Shown: positions 18,601 through 27,056, counted from the stretch's first letter. The stretch is 39,275 nt of DNA from Nostocoides japonicum T1-X7 (GCF_001046855.1 NZ_HF570958.1:524987-564261), one strand, 5' to 3'. Numbers and translations are program-made. The notes: generated from the sequence alone by a model not told the origin.

Positions 18601-21600
18601 ACCCGTGCGCGAGCAGGTCCACGTCCCGGAGTAGGTCCGCGTCGGGTCGACGACCGCATCGGGGTCGTGGAGGACCTTGATCAGCGAGATCTGCCCGTGG
18701 ACCCGGGTGATCGGGTTGATCACCTCCGCCTGGTAGTCACCGTTCGGATCCGTCACGTCGAGCGACGGCGGGTCCGTGCTCGCCGGCCCCCACGCATACG
18801 AGTCGTCGAGGAGTCCCTCTCCCGCCCCCGGCGGCGACTCCACGATCATGCAGTTCGTCGACCCGAGGAGGACCCCCTCGGTGATGGACTCGTCCCGCGC
18901 CAGCGTCGCCGGGCCGTAGATGCGGGTCGTCCCGTCGGGACTCGTGCACCTGCCGTAGCCGGTGAAGGTCGTCCCCGTGTAGCCGCTCGTCGCGCCCGTG
19001 ACGCGCTTGGTCACGGTGACCGGGACGAACACCTCCTCCAAGGGGTTGGTGACCCGCACGGCGATCGGGAGCGTCGCGCTCGTCACGACGAAGGTCGGGG
19101 GCTCCGTCGTCGGCGAGCTCGTGCCGACCTGGTAGGTCGGGTCCCCCCACCGGTAGGGGTCGATGGGGTCCGCGACGCCCGTCTCGCTCACCGTGCACGT
19201 GCTTCCCAGGGGGATCGTCACGCCGCTCGGCAGGACGGCGGTGCCGCCCGCCCTCGCCGTCAGCGTGCCGGTGATCGCCGGACCGGTGAGCGGTGAGCAC
19301 CGGTACTGGAAGGTGAAGTCGTCGTCCTCGAACGCCGTGCCCGCCTCGCCGCCGGTCACGATCTTCGCGACGGTGAAGGCACCGGTCGAGCGGACGATCG
19401 TGTTCGTCACGTCGACGTGCCCCTCGGGTGCCGCCGCCGTCAGCGTGACGGGGCCGGTGATGGTGACGCCACCCCAGTTGTAGGAGCTGTCGGTCAGGCT
19501 GGGGTCGCGGTTCGGGGCGTTCTCGGTGACCGTGCACCGCGAGGTCAGCGGGATCTGGGTGGGGTCGTCGCCGGTGAGCGTGGCGGCGCCCGCGCCGGTG
19601 CGTGACCACGTCCCGGAGTAGGTCGTCGCGCCGTATGCGCAGGACCACGTGCCCGAGAAGCCGACGCCGCTGCCGTCGAGACCGTCGAGCGGGGTGACGA
19701 TCTTGGAGATCGACAGCGAGCCGTAGACGCGGCGGACGTGGTTGGTCACCGTGACGGCGGCGACCTGGCCCTTGCTCGTGATGGTGACCGTCTGCGGGTC
19801 CGGGATCGGGTCCCAGGCGTAGGAGTCGTCGAGGAGGTCGGGCTGGCTCTGCTCGGTCACCGTGCACGTCGTGCCGACCTGGAGGTTGGGGGTCCCCATC
19901 GGGCTCTGCGGGAGCAGATTGAAGACGTGGGCGTAGTTCGTCGTCTCGCCCTGAGCGGGTGCGTCGCAGTCGACGCGGACGAAGAACCGCGTTCCGGCGA
20001 TCACGCCGTCCGTCGCGCCGGTGATGTTCTTCGTCACCGTGACCGTGCCGAAGATCGGGTTGGTCGTGTTCGTCACGGTGACCGTCGACGTGCCGCTGGG
20101 GCTGACCGTCACGACACCGCCCGTCAGGCCGTCGTAGCTCGGCTGGCCCCATTCATAGCCCACCGCGAGGTTGCCGCTCGGGCCCCGCTCGACGACCGAG
20201 CAGCCGAGGTTGGCCGGCACCGTGACGGTCTCCGAGCCGTCCTTGGCGAGGGTCACCGTCCCCTTCGCCGACCCGCAGTTCCAGTCGATGGCGAAGTGTG
20301 GATCGGTGCCGCCCGTGTAACCGTCACCCTGCACGCGCTTGACGATGGTGAGCCGCCCGGTGAGCTTGGCGAAGTAGTTCGTCGTCGTGACCGTCGCCGA
20401 GCCGTCGACGGGGACCGTCTTCGGCCCGTCGTTCGTCGAGCCGTCCCACGCATACGACGCGTCGGCGAAGTCACCGGTCTGCTCGGTCAGCGTCTCGGCC
20501 ACGGCGCAGGACGACGTCGCCGGGATGCCGCTCACGGTGACCGGCGCGCCGGTCGTCACGTCGCGGCTGCCGGACGCGACCGTCGTGCCGCCGATCGTGC
20601 ACGTGTACCGCATCAGGAAGGTCCGGCTCGTCCCGCCGGTGTACCCGGTCTGGTCGGTGCCGTCGCGCGGCTGGACGGCCTTGGCGAGGATGAGCGTGCC
20701 GGTGTTCTGGACGAAGCTGTTCGTGATCGTCACGGTGCTCGTCGCCTGGTCGGCGATCGTCACCGACTGCGACGGGTCGTACGACGGCGTGCCGACCCAC
20801 GTGTAGGAGGAGTCGGCGAGCCCGCTGCTGCCCGTCGGGGGCGTCTCGGTCACCGTGCAGCTCGAGCCGGCGGGGATGTTCGCGATCGTCACCGGGCTCG
20901 CGGTCGTCAGGGTGGAGAAGGTCCCCGAGAAGCCGGTGCCGCAGTCGTAGCTGCCCCGGAAGGCGTACGTCGGGCTCGGGGCGCCGCTCGCCGGCCCGTT
21001 CACGACCTTCTTGATCTGGAGCGAGCCGACGGCCTGGCGGTTGGTCACCGTGCACGTGACGTTGGCGCTGTCGGCGATGGTCAGCCGCGTGCCGTCCAGC
21101 GTGCCGCCGCTCCCTGTGCACGACCACCCGCCGACGGGGACGTAGCCGACGGGCCCGCTCTCCGCGAGGTCGTAGGTGCCGGTGTTGACGGTCTGGTTCG
21201 TCACCGCCGGCGAGCCGCTGGGCCCCGAGATCGACGTCGGACCACTCGCCGAGAGGGTCCACGCCGACGGCGCGGCGGACCCGCTCTGCACCTGCTTGAC
21301 GAGGGTCAGGGTGCCCTTCGGCTGGTAGGTGTTGGTGTAGGTGCACGTGACCGGTGCGGCGGCGCTCGTCGCCGGGGCGCCGACCTTGAGGCTCATCTGA
21401 CCGGTCGTGAGGTCCTTGCTCGCCAACGGGACGTTCGCTCCCGTGCCGTCGACGCAGGAGATGTCGGTGAGTGACCACTTCCCGCCGAGCTGGGCCTCCG
21501 TCACGCCGACCGTCTCGTCCTGCAGGAGGTCTCCGGTCTTGCTCTGCCCGTTGGTCAGGGTCCAGGCCTGGCCGTCCCACGCCGAGCCGCGCAGGTCGCT

Positions 21601-22551
21601 CGTCGAGGTGTAGGAGAAGGCCTGGCTCGGCGGCGTGACGCCGGACGGCGCGACGACCTTCTTCTGGATCTTCAGGCTCCGGACCTGCTGGAACGAGGCC
21701 CAGATGCAGGCCGAGGTCGTCGCACGCTCCTTGGTCCAGAACGTCTGGGCCGTCGCCGACTCGTCATAGCTCGCGCAGGAGCCGCCGGAGAAGCCCTTGA
21801 GGACGAGCTTGTACTTCGTGCCGTCCTGGCCCGTCAGCACGGTCGCGGAGACCTGGCTGTCGAAGTAGATCCAGTCGGCGCAGCCGTTGGCGTTGATGCC
21901 CTGGTCGTAGGCGTCCGGGTTCGGGCCCTCCGGAGAGGGGTCGCATCGTCGGTTGCTCGAGCTGTTGGGCGTCTCCTGGAGCTGGAACCCGAAGTCGACG
22001 GTGTTCGGCGTCAGCATGTTGGAGAACTTCAGGGAGATCGTTCCCTTGTACCACGCCGGGTAGTTGCCGCTGATCGGGTTGTTGTAGTGGACCATCTTCG
22101 CGACGAGGAAGGGCGTGCCGTCGGTGGCCGAGGTCGTCGAGTTCGGTGTGACGCCCACCGCGCTCTGGTCGCTCGTGTTGACGCCTCCGCTGGGGCACGG
22201 GTAGTCGCTCGCGCCGTGGGCGACGTATGCCGTGGACCCCGGATCGACCCACGCGCTCGACGTGGACGAGGCGCCCGTCCCCGACGTGGGGCTGTACTTC
22301 GTGCACGACTGGTTCGCGCTCGTCGACTGGGTGAAGCCGGCGTCGGTGTAGCCCGTCTGGTCGTGGGCTCGCCCTTGGACGGTGCCGAAGGGAACGGTGG
22401 CGGCGGCCGCGGTGGGCAGGGCGGCGGGGACGACGACGGACACGGCGGCGACGAGCATCGTGCAGACGAGGACGGCCAGCGCCCGGAGCGAGCGTGTCAT
22501 GCCGCGGCGCCAGGTTGAGGGGCCGGTCGGCACGGCGTTGGAACTGCGCAC
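15670..22551 (-). CDS. Giant sortase-anchored surface protein with DUF5979-like repeats
   Basis: A 2,293-residue secreted protein. GTG at 22551 is chosen because GGAGGAGGG lies just upstream; the in-frame ATG at 22500 lacks a site. A signal peptide with a long basic n-region ends near PAALPTAAAA (about residue 50). Residues 50-290 resemble a choice-of-anchor K domain (FLVAKMVHYNNPISG). Two SpaA-like modules follow (ending CTYTNTY and CTVTNR), then about 13 repeats of roughly 105-130 residues of DUF5979 type: xxVTKxVxG, S-x-CTVTE, SYxWG and VTVTN. Two DUF11-like domains (VVTDDLSEVL, VVTDDLSDVL) precede a Pro-rich spacer. The C-terminus is LAFTG, a membrane helix and RRRDA, a class E-like sorting signal. 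It ends 15 bases from the convergent oxidase gene. Its role is probably adhesion or a stalk. Confidence 0.92.
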   Translation of the reverse strand: MRSSNAVPTGPSTWRRGMTRSLRALAVLVCTMLVAAVSVVVPAALPTAAAATVPFGTVQGRAHDQTGYTDAGFTQSTSANQSCTKYSPTSGTGASSTSSAWVDPGSTAYVAHGASDYPCPSGGVNTSDQSAVGVTPNSTTSATDGTPFLVAKMVHYNNPISGNYPAWYKGTISLKFSNMLTPNTVDFGFQLQETPNSSSNRRCDPSPEGPNPDAYDQGINANGCADWIYFDSQVSATVLTGQDGTKYKLVLKGFSGGSCASYDESATAQTFWTKERATTSACIWASFQQVRSLKIQKKVVAPSGVTPPSQAFSYTSTSDLRGSAWDGQAWTLTNGQSKTGDLLQDETVGVTEAQLGGKWSLTDISCVDGTGANVPLASKDLTTGQMSLKVGAPATSAAAPVTCTYTNTYQPKGTLTLVKQVQSGSAAPSAWTLSASGPTSISGPSGSPAVTNQTVNTGTYDLAESGPVGYVPVGGWSCTGSGGTLDGTRLTIADSANVTCTVTNRQAVGSLQIKKVVNGPASGAPSPTYAFRGSYDCGTGFSGTFSTLTTASPVTIANIPAGSSCTVTETPPTGSSGLADSSYTWVGTPSYDPSQSVTIADQATSTVTITNSFVQNTGTLILAKAVQPRDGTDQTGYTGGTSRTFLMRYTCTIGGTTVASGSRDVTTGAPVTVSGIPATSSCAVAETLTEQTGDFADASYAWDGSTNDGPKTVPVDGSATVTTTNYFAKLTGRLTIVKRVQGDGYTGGTDPHFAIDWNCGSAKGTVTLAKDGSETVTVPANLGCSVVERGPSGNLAVGYEWGQPSYDGLTGGVVTVSPSGTSTVTVTNTTNPIFGTVTVTKNITGATDGVIAGTRFFVRVDCDAPAQGETTNYAHVFNLLPQSPMGTPNLQVGTTCTVTEQSQPDLLDDSYAWDPIPDPQTVTITSKGQVAAVTVTNHVRRVYGSLSISKIVTPLDGLDGSGVGFSGTWSCAYGATTYSGTWSRTGAGAATLTGDDPTQIPLTSRCTVTENAPNRDPSLTDSSYNWGGVTITGPVTLTAAAPEGHVDVTNTIVRSTGAFTVAKIVTGGEAGTAFEDDDFTFQYRCSPLTGPAITGTLTARAGGTAVLPSGVTIPLGSTCTVSETGVADPIDPYRWGDPTYQVGTSSPTTEPPTFVVTSATLPIAVRVTNPLEEVFVPVTVTKRVTGATSGYTGTTFTGYGRCTSPDGTTRIYGPATLARDESITEGVLLGSTNCMIVESPPGAGEGLLDDSYAWGPASTDPPSLDVTDPNGDYQAEVINPITRVHGQISLIKVLHDPDAVVDPTRTYSGTWTCSRTGDPDVSGTWTVDGPGPATLDGVPDDGILLGSTCTATEGALGAPPAANGDPSYSWGDATFGSGTVTSEHAGGMTVTNTVNRTVGDVDVTKTVTGETLGYVGTGEAFTVDYRCTPPTGTASPLTGTATVGDGQTRTLASGIPSGWSCTADEHPPGRDLLRNASYAWGVPTVTGPVTVAAGETVSISVTNPVIRNYGALAVVKVIGADQDAVTPDATFSGTYSCVYGQGDPDEATFEGTWSVTGPGVATLDPVADRLPIGTRCTITEDTPSGGLVDASWSWATPSIGQPGVIASSRSVSTATVDNRPVRVHGTLEVTKVFDGDADLALVAGARVTGTWRCDYDSGSRPEDHTVGTWSLPASGGTATLAAADGSVTDADGNPILVPVTSSCTVTENTPGEDLLTDTSYAWGPVAYDPEGGVVAVPASGAAHVTVTNTVTRVPGALEIRKIIDLPAGVTHEDQGTFTGTYLCSHRGDPDQTGPWSLTLPDTARVDGILLNSQCTVTEDIPTGVPKPSDISYVWAGNTVSPGSATVTDPSTPAEFTVINHVVRALTHLTVTKVLSENSATPPDGLEFDMSYTCTDQSGDTHTGSKAIAIGETWTTANDIPVGSHCTVTEGDLPDVSPRFVWVGTSMSVEQIPGLPRSGAASIDFDVPPLGADGVVVPAVTVTNELTRAENGYVITKSSDPSSGTPVEPGGTITYRVTLTPTGPGVTDGVVVTDDLSEVLPYATVSDIDPPQGTASIAGDTLTWNAGTVGPTEPLTLTYRATVKPGMYDVVLRNAVTATGETPPDPCDTCETTTEHPTPPAYEVSKTADPASGATVQPGQPITYRLTVHNLSVESPIEGIVVTDDLSDVLASADFDGVVSGGPAVLRGSTLTWTVPEIGAGGSTTLVYRVTVDKDAYDVILRNAVTATGPVPPTTCDPCTTTHHTPPQTPPAPAPEPPPLAFTGSGGVLSTLLLALALLAAGAAAVWSVRRRDA

Positions 22552-22702
22552 CGCGAATCCCTCCTCCGGTCCACACGCGCGACGAGGGACCGCGACTGCG
22601 TCGGACCCGTACGAGCGACCTACCCGGGGTCAACCTAGCAGCGTTCACTACAGCGTGTCGGGGTCGGCATCCACGGATTTTCAGGTATTTTCCGCCGACT
22701 CA

Positions 22703-23068
22703 CTACGCACGTATCGGGGAGTCCGTCCGTTTCTCGACGGGAGCCACGACGTCGCCGAGGTGGACCTCCCCGCTCGTGACGACCTCGGCATACACCCCAG
22801 GGCAGTTCCGGGCCGACCCGGTGATCCCGACGACGATGTCTCCCACCCGGAGCCGGGCGCCGATGAAGCTGCGCAGGGCGTCGGCGGAGATGTCGACGAC
22901 GAGGTTGGCCCGCGTCGTCGCCGCGTCGGACTTCGCGACGAGGTGGAGTGCCGCCTTCTTGCGTCGGTCGCCGGCCATCCCCTCGGCCTCGACGACGCAC
23001 TCGTCGAGGTCGGTTCCCGGCTGGCCCTTGACGGGGTAGGTGTGGATCTGGGTGACGCGTGTGGTCAT
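22703..23068 (-). CDS. Small MOSC-domain-like protein
   Basis: A 121-residue protein with the MOSC layout in short form. It begins MTTRVTQIHTYPVKG, has a middle VEAEGMAGDRRKKAALHLVA and TRANLVVDISADALRS, and the terminal block GSARNCPGVYAEVVTSGEVH followed by LGDVV. MOSC domains occur in molybdenum-cofactor sulfurases and in stand-alone proteins thought to carry sulfur on the conserved cysteine (here in NCPGVYAEV). ATG at 23068 has GGGGGG immediately upstream. It is a single gene between the giant surface protein and tRNA-Val. The 151 bases between it and the surface-protein start hold that gene's leader and I see no further gene there. Confidence 0.75.
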   Translation of the reverse strand: MTTRVTQIHTYPVKGQPGTDLDECVVEAEGMAGDRRKKAALHLVAKSDAATTRANLVVDISADALRSFIGARLRVGDIVVGITGSARNCPGVYAEVVTSGEVHLGDVVAPVEKRTDSPIRA

Positions 23069-23178
23069 CCCCCCATGTAACCCCGCATCACCCGCCTGCG
23101 GAACCCTGGCCGCGGTCACGACCCGATTTCGCCTCCGCCCGACCGCGCCGGTATCTTTGCCCTGCCCGTGAGGGTGCC

Positions 23179-23255
23179 GGACGTGTAGCTCAGCTGGTTA
23201 GAGCGTTCGCTTCACACGCGAGAGGCCGGGGGTTCGAGTCCCTCCACGTCCACCA
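23179..23255 (+). tRNA. tRNA-Val (anticodon CAC)
   Basis: The acceptor GGACGTG pairs with CACGTCC. The D-arm is GCTC-loop-GAGC, the anticodon stem TTCGC/GCGAG has loop TTCACAC (anticodon CAC), and the T-arm is GGGGG-TTCGAGT-CCCTC. The CCA end is encoded (23253-23255). Its 3' end is the attachment site of the island on its right. Confidence 0.95.
23234..23253 (+). other. Left attachment site (tRNA 3' end)
   Basis: TCGAGTCCCTCCACGTCCAC, the T-arm and acceptor end of tRNA-Val, is present exactly again at 28911-28930. The copy here completes the tRNA, as expected after site-specific integration at a tRNA 3' end. Confidence 0.8.
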
Positions 23256-23301
23256 AGGGATGGACCCCAGACACGCTTTTCGTCTGGGGTCCATCCCTTG
23301 G
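23253..23301 (+). terminator. tRNA terminator, 20-bp perfect hairpin
   Basis: The arms 23253-23272 and 23282-23301 are perfectly complementary over 20 bases around the loop ACGCTTTTC. The stem begins inside the encoded CCA, so the terminator follows the tRNA immediately. Confidence 0.85.
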
Positions 23302-23946
23302 TCCGCGGGACTGCGAGCCCCGGCTCGGCCGGGGAGTCCCTCCACGTCCACACCGCAAGATATGCGCTGTGACCTGGGTAAACGCCGGAACGGGAGCGCC
23401 GAACCGCAAGCACACGTGTCGGATACGTGTCGGATCAGATGCCACCCTACGAGAGCCTGGACCGCCTCTTACAGCTCTTCGCGGTGGCTCCTCGGAACGC
23501 GACCGACGGCCTATCCATCTTGGCTGCCGCCTGACAGCTCGGCCCGCGTCGATGCGTCTCGGCCGTTCATACACCCGGATCGCGCCGGAGCAAGGTGAGG
23601 GTCTTACGGCTCAGGTTGCGATGTCCAAGACGTGTCATTGGGAGCGCGCGGCGCAGCGAGAATGGCCGCCACCGGCAGTGACGCATCTCCATTGTGGAGT
23701 CGTGCCCTGCTGGGTCAACGTCTACCGCGTGAGACTCTGCTAGGACAGGCGAGGCCCTCCCGTTCTTGTTGTCAAGTGAACAGTCACCGGTGATCTGCTT
23801 CTTGAAGGCGACGTCGCGCTCCTTCACTCGGCTCCCGCTTGCTCCTTGTGAATGCGTCGCGAAGGCGGTTGGCGTCCCCGCGCGCTGGAGCGCCATCACC
23901 GTGACGGTGGACTCGACTGGGGCCGACGACCGCGGCGGTCAACGCA
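23302..23946. other. Island left end, no confident gene
   Basis: Apart from the attachment copy at 23334-23395 I find no recognisable gene. A minus-strand frame (23567-23899, 110 codons, with ERDVAFKKQITGDCSLDNKN) is open but I cannot name it. A plus-strand frame starting near 23369 shows no family features. The stretch reads like decayed mobile-element DNA. Confidence 0.5.
23334..23395 (+). other. Internal third copy of the attachment site
   Basis: GAGTCCCTCCACGTCCACA (23334-23352) repeats the tRNA end a second time, 81 bases after the tRNA. The following 40 or so bases (GCTGTGAC, TGGGTAAACG, GGAGCG) also resemble those following the right-hand copy at 28932-28975. This suggests two successive integrations, or an element whose arm carries a second core. 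Confidence 0.75.
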
Positions 23947-24248
23947 TCCACCTGCCGTGGCCAGCAAGGTCCCCATCAGGGCGCCGCATGGCGAGAGTGC
24001 ATGCGCTGCGCTGGAGTCAACGGTGGATTGACCTCCAAGTCCAACGCGACACCCGCGAGCGGTGGCGTTCCCGCGTCCCGATGGCCCAACCACGTGGCCG
24101 ACGATGATGCTGGAGGATGCGCATCGAGAACGAGTGGCGGTCCCTCGGCACTCGGGATGGCGACGGCGATCGGATTGGTCCCGAAGATCGGCATGCTAAC
24201 TCCAGAAGCGGCCACGTTCGGCCGCGAGGCGGTGCAGGCACAAGGCAC
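23947..24248 (-). pseudogene. Fragment of an Ldh_2 family (malate/L-lactate-type) dehydrogenase
   Basis: A minus-strand segment reads MPIFGTNPIAVAIPSAEGPP followed by LVLDAH, then GVALDLEVNPPLTPAQ. It matches the GTNP-(I/L)-A and PLVLD blocks and the ALD-x-x-GNPTTDP region of NAD(P)-dependent Ldh_2 dehydrogenases. The expected next block (ALEG-LLPLGG) is present as ALMGTLLATAGG but in a different frame (about 23947-23984), so there is at least one frameshift. The rest of the roughly 330-residue enzyme is missing on both sides. It is a decayed remnant inside the tRNA island. Confidence 0.65.
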
Positions 24249-24722
24249 AGGAACAGACTGGCTCTTGACCTACACGATCGGTCGGGAGAGGCGCCGAGCA
24301 GGTGGGGCACGGCGGCCGCCACGTCGCCCGTCCTGTCAGTATCAGGGTCCGATCTGCTCAATGGTCATTCCTGCTGTGAGGTCGTGCAACACCTCAAGGT
24401 GAAGCTCCTTGGCCCGGAGGCCTGAGCAGGAAGTGACTCGGCCGATCTCCTCGTCGGAGTGAAGTGCGCTCAGAGTCCCGACGAGCCGACCATGCGGCCA
24501 TGTTTCGCTCCTCGGTCTTGGCTTGCTGAGGCCGCGGTGGCGCGGTCGTCCATGCTGATCCCGTCCACCGCAGAAGAACCCGGCTGGCGAGGTCTTCCTC
24601 CCGGCTTGAGGACGACCTCCGCGAACCAACGCGCCGCCCCGCATGTAGTCGCCTTGGGTCCAGCGCCCTCGCCCTTCTTGGCGATCTCCCCGGCTTCCTG
24701 GCAATCAGGGCCGAGTGATCCG
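24249..24722. other. Island stretch with coding-like but unassigned frames
   Basis: No complete gene. One minus-strand frame from about 24705 reads AKKGEGAGPK, AARWFAEVVLKPGGRPRQPG and VDGISMDDRATAAS with GC-rich third positions and then stops, as if it were a gene fragment. I cannot assign it. Another minus-strand frame (24342-24704) ends RAKELHLEVLHDLTAGMTIE without a recognisable family. Confidence 0.35.
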
Positions 24723-25172
24723 TCACATGTCGTCCGGGTAGGAGATCGGGAGTTCGCCCGTCGGCGGACCGGTCAGCGTCAGGGCATCGACGTCAATGCG
24801 TGTCCGCGACGTCGTTCCGAGGTTCTTGACCACGACCGTACTCGTGCCTGCTGGAAGTGTCGCCTGCCACACGATGGCCGCGTGTTGAGCGGCTGACGCA
24901 TGCGTGTCGACGGTCGTCGCCTTGCCACCGTTGACCGCGATCGAAGCCTTCCCGCGGTTGGTGTTCTTCTCCATGACGACCGCAAACGTCTGCCCGGACC
25001 CTTCAGTGGTCACCGAGTAGGTGATGCTTTGGCCCTTGGCGACCGAGTAAAGGGTCGTCCCTCCGTTATAGCAGGCGCACTTCGACACCGACCATCCGGC
25101 CGACTTCGTAAGCGCCAAGGAGTAGGGTCTACCGCTGCATAAGAGTTGACTCTGGCGATCGAGCCAGCTCAA
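24723..25172 (-). pseudogene. C-terminal fragment of a secreted carbohydrate-binding-like protein
   Basis: About 149 codons are open. The part from SAGWSVSKCACYNGGTTLYS through GQSITYSV, GKASIAVNGGKATTVDTHA, AIVWQATLPAGTSTVVVKNL and TRIDVDALTLTG has the beta-sandwich pattern found at the ends of actinobacterial extracellular proteins (galactose-binding/CBM-like: rG-a-v-vDG, tvdtya, laaGtHtv, vDaf). There is no signal peptide, and the frame opens with a poor TTG without a ribosome-binding site. The 5' part was therefore probably lost. It could instead be a small intact protein, but that is less likely. Confidence 0.5.
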
Positions 25173-25485
25173 CGCTCAATATTCCGTCGCTGCACACAAG
25201 TCAGCGCTCCATCCTCCCACCACTATCGCTGGGGATTGCAATTCGTAACAAGCTAGTCGCCGCTCGCACGTGTTTCATTACGGCCCAGACATGCAAACCT
25301 GGCTGCCTTACCCATGAGCGCCCCGGATCCGCCAGCGAGTCCGAAGCCCTCTGTGCGGCCCTTCGCGATTATCGGGCGGACCCCTTGGGACGGTTGAGGT
25401 CGGATCCGTAGCAGAGCCCAGTCTTGTGGACCATGACGTCAGGCTGCCCTATGGCTCTGCCTCCGGGCCATGCATCGTTCAAGTG
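25173..25485. other. Gap without a gene, lower GC
   Basis: This is 313 bases of lower-GC DNA between the truncated fragment and the secreted-protein operon. I find no gene, repeat or strong hairpin. It holds the 3' untranslated region of the 25486-27459 operon. Confidence 0.5.
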
Positions 25486-26043
25486 TCAATTGTCAACCCG
25501 GTCCTCATGTGCTGGCTCGCTCTGCACGGATCGAGTGACCGTCCTATCACCAAAGAACAGGCATACCACCAAGAGTGCTAGCACGACGTGAACCGCTGGA
25601 CTAGCTCCTGCTGCATGCAGCCAACCCCTCCAACCAAGCTCGTATGGCAGTGTGGGATCACCATTCTCATCAAGAAGAGGATGTCTATACATCATCCCGG
25701 CTGCAGAAATTGTGGCCAAGACCGCGACCATGGCACCGTTAATCAACCATCTCCTGGCCGTTGAACGACGAAACAAGCCATAGGCAACGACCACGACTGA
25801 AGTGCTCACAATGGCGATGCCAAGCGCCGGAGCCCATGGAGCGGACGGCTCACCTACGCCCACAGGCTCGTTATTGAGGTTAAAGAAGGCACCACCACTG
25901 ATGCCTGCCCCCTGAATAGTCAGGATCCCAACAACCACGGAGTACGCGACCGCGAGCAATACTCCTACCGTGGGGTACCCCACATACCGAACCACATGTC
26001 GACCGTCGTCGACTGGGCCTGGAACACCTGTGTGGCTGTTCAA
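25486..26043 (-). CDS. Four-helix membrane protein of unknown function
   Basis: A 185-residue protein I do not recognise. Four hydrophobic segments are clear: VGVLLAVAYSVVVGILTI (about 26-43), ALGIAIVSTSVVVVAYGLF (about 73-91), INGAMVAVLATISAAGMMY (about 100-118) and AVHVVLALLVVCLFF (about 149-163). A non-membrane loop contains ISGGAFFNLNNEPVGVGEPS. The TTG start at 26043 overlaps the stop of the preceding secreted-protein gene (TTGA), so its translation is coupled. It is last in a four-gene operon with three secreted proteins. It may be a partner, exporter or immunity protein for them; that is a guess from position only. Confidence 0.65.
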   Translation of the reverse strand: MNSHTGVPGPVDDGRHVVRYVGYPTVGVLLAVAYSVVVGILTIQGAGISGGAFFNLNNEPVGVGEPSAPWAPALGIAIVSTSVVVVAYGLFRRSTARRWLINGAMVAVLATISAAGMMYRHPLLDENGDPTLPYELGWRGWLHAAGASPAVHVVLALLVVCLFFGDRTVTRSVQSEPAHEDRVDN

Positions 26044-26432
26044 CTATAGACCTGGCACGTAAAATGAGCACTGCCGCCCTGCCCAGCCCAGTACCAATAG
26101 CATTTGCTTCGCGGCAGGCTTTGGGTAGCGTGGGCCAGCGTGGTCAGGGCCGGAGCATTTCCGCTCGCCCAGAAGGCGTCGTAGCCACCAGGCGGCGGAT
26201 AGTAAGTAATGATGTACTGCGTGCCGAAGCCCAACGCGACCGACGCGGAACCGCCACTGACAGTGCTGCGCTGTCCCGACGTTCTTACTTGTCCTTCGTT
26301 GGTCACCAACCCGTTGCAGTATGTGTAGGTCGACGCTCGAGCTAGAGGAACCGCGACACTGGCGAGAACCCCGACGGCCAGACCGACCACGAGTGCGCCG
26401 CGACGTCCAACGTGACGAGATGGCCGCGTCAC
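26040..26432 (-). CDS. Small secreted protein, paralogue of the 27057-27459 product
   Basis: A 130-residue protein with a signal peptide (RRGALVVGLAVGVLASVAV, cleavage probable after ARA), leaving a mature chain of about 97 residues. Its C-terminal block RSKCYWYW, followed by HFTCQVYS, matches HQKCGWNW and LKITCQYLG in the neighbouring broken gene. Both share YY-P-PGGY or YYPAPGY in the middle. The cysteines suggest one disulfide plus an extra Cys in TYTYCNG. The GTG start at 26432 overlaps the upstream stop (GTGA), and its own stop overlaps the next start (TTGA). I recognise no family; a secreted antimicrobial, toxin or surface factor is possible but not shown. Confidence 0.7.
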   Translation of the reverse strand: MTRPSRHVGRRGALVVGLAVGVLASVAVPLARASTYTYCNGLVTNEGQVRTSGQRSTVSGGSASVALGFGTQYIITYYPPPGGYDAFWASGNAPALTTLAHATQSLPRSKCYWYWAGQGGSAHFTCQVYS

Positions 26433-27031
26433 GGGGTGCCATCCCCCCTTAGACGCAGAGGAACGAAGGCGAACTCCCCTCCACCCTTCCGGGGCACGGA
26501 AACCAATCCCGGTCGAACGCTGTCACGCGGTCGATCGACAACGAGCAACTGATTCGTCGAGGACGAAGACGCCTTCAGGCCGGCTTTGGCTGCAAGAACT
26601 GCCGGACTGATGCCGGTCGGAACCAGGTACGCCTCAGCTGATCTGTCGGGATGGTCTGGACCTTCTCCAGCAGCCAGGGACAGACCATAGCTGTAGAACT
26701 TGGAGGCACTCGTACATGAAGCGGCAGCTACGTCCCCGCTTCCTATGATCCTAACGATCATGCAGACTGACGATCCAGATCTGGCTACCCAGAAGCTGCC
26801 GACCCCGTTCGACGCGAGGAAACGGGTGGACTTCGGATCAATGTTCCCCAACTCCGCGAGATTCGTTCCTGCCGGCACGTGATCGGTCGCACTCTGGGCC
26901 GTGTAGAGCGTTGGAAGCATCTCCTCCATCGAAACAGCGGATTCGCCGCTGGCTGCTGTCGCAAACACACCCCCCAGCACGATAGTCGTTGCGCCCACGA
27001 CTCCGAGAGCTTGTATCAACCTTCGCTTCAT
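26429..27031 (-). CDS. Secreted protein of unknown function
   Basis: A 200-residue protein with a clear signal peptide (MKRRLIQALGVVGATTIVLG to ATAASGESA). The mature part contains VGSFWVARSGSSVCMIVRI and GDVAAASCTSASKFYSYGLS with one Cys pair, then TNQLLVVDRPRDSV. The ATG has AAAGGAG 7 bases upstream, the best ribosome-binding site of this operon. It lies 25 bases after the broken paralogue gene and overlaps the next gene by four bases. I cannot name a family. The context suggests it acts outside the cell together with the two small paralogues. Confidence 0.7.
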   Translation of the reverse strand: MKRRLIQALGVVGATTIVLGGVFATAASGESAVSMEEMLPTLYTAQSATDHVPAGTNLAELGNIDPKSTRFLASNGVGSFWVARSGSSVCMIVRIIGSGDVAAASCTSASKFYSYGLSLAAGEGPDHPDRSAEAYLVPTGISPAVLAAKAGLKASSSSTNQLLVVDRPRDSVRPGLVSVPRKGGGEFAFVPLRLRGDGTP

Positions 27032-27056
27032 GACTGGCTCCTTTGGTCCGAGTGAA

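Noticed and set aside
15667..19296. Long plus-strand frame opposite the giant surface protein gene
   Set aside because: It is an Arg/Asp/Val-rich antisense shadow produced by high GC; the minus strand has signal peptide, repeats and anchor.
23302..23946. An integrase gene next to the tRNA
   Set aside because: No tyrosine-recombinase R-H-R-Y block or serine-recombinase N-terminus could be read in any frame.
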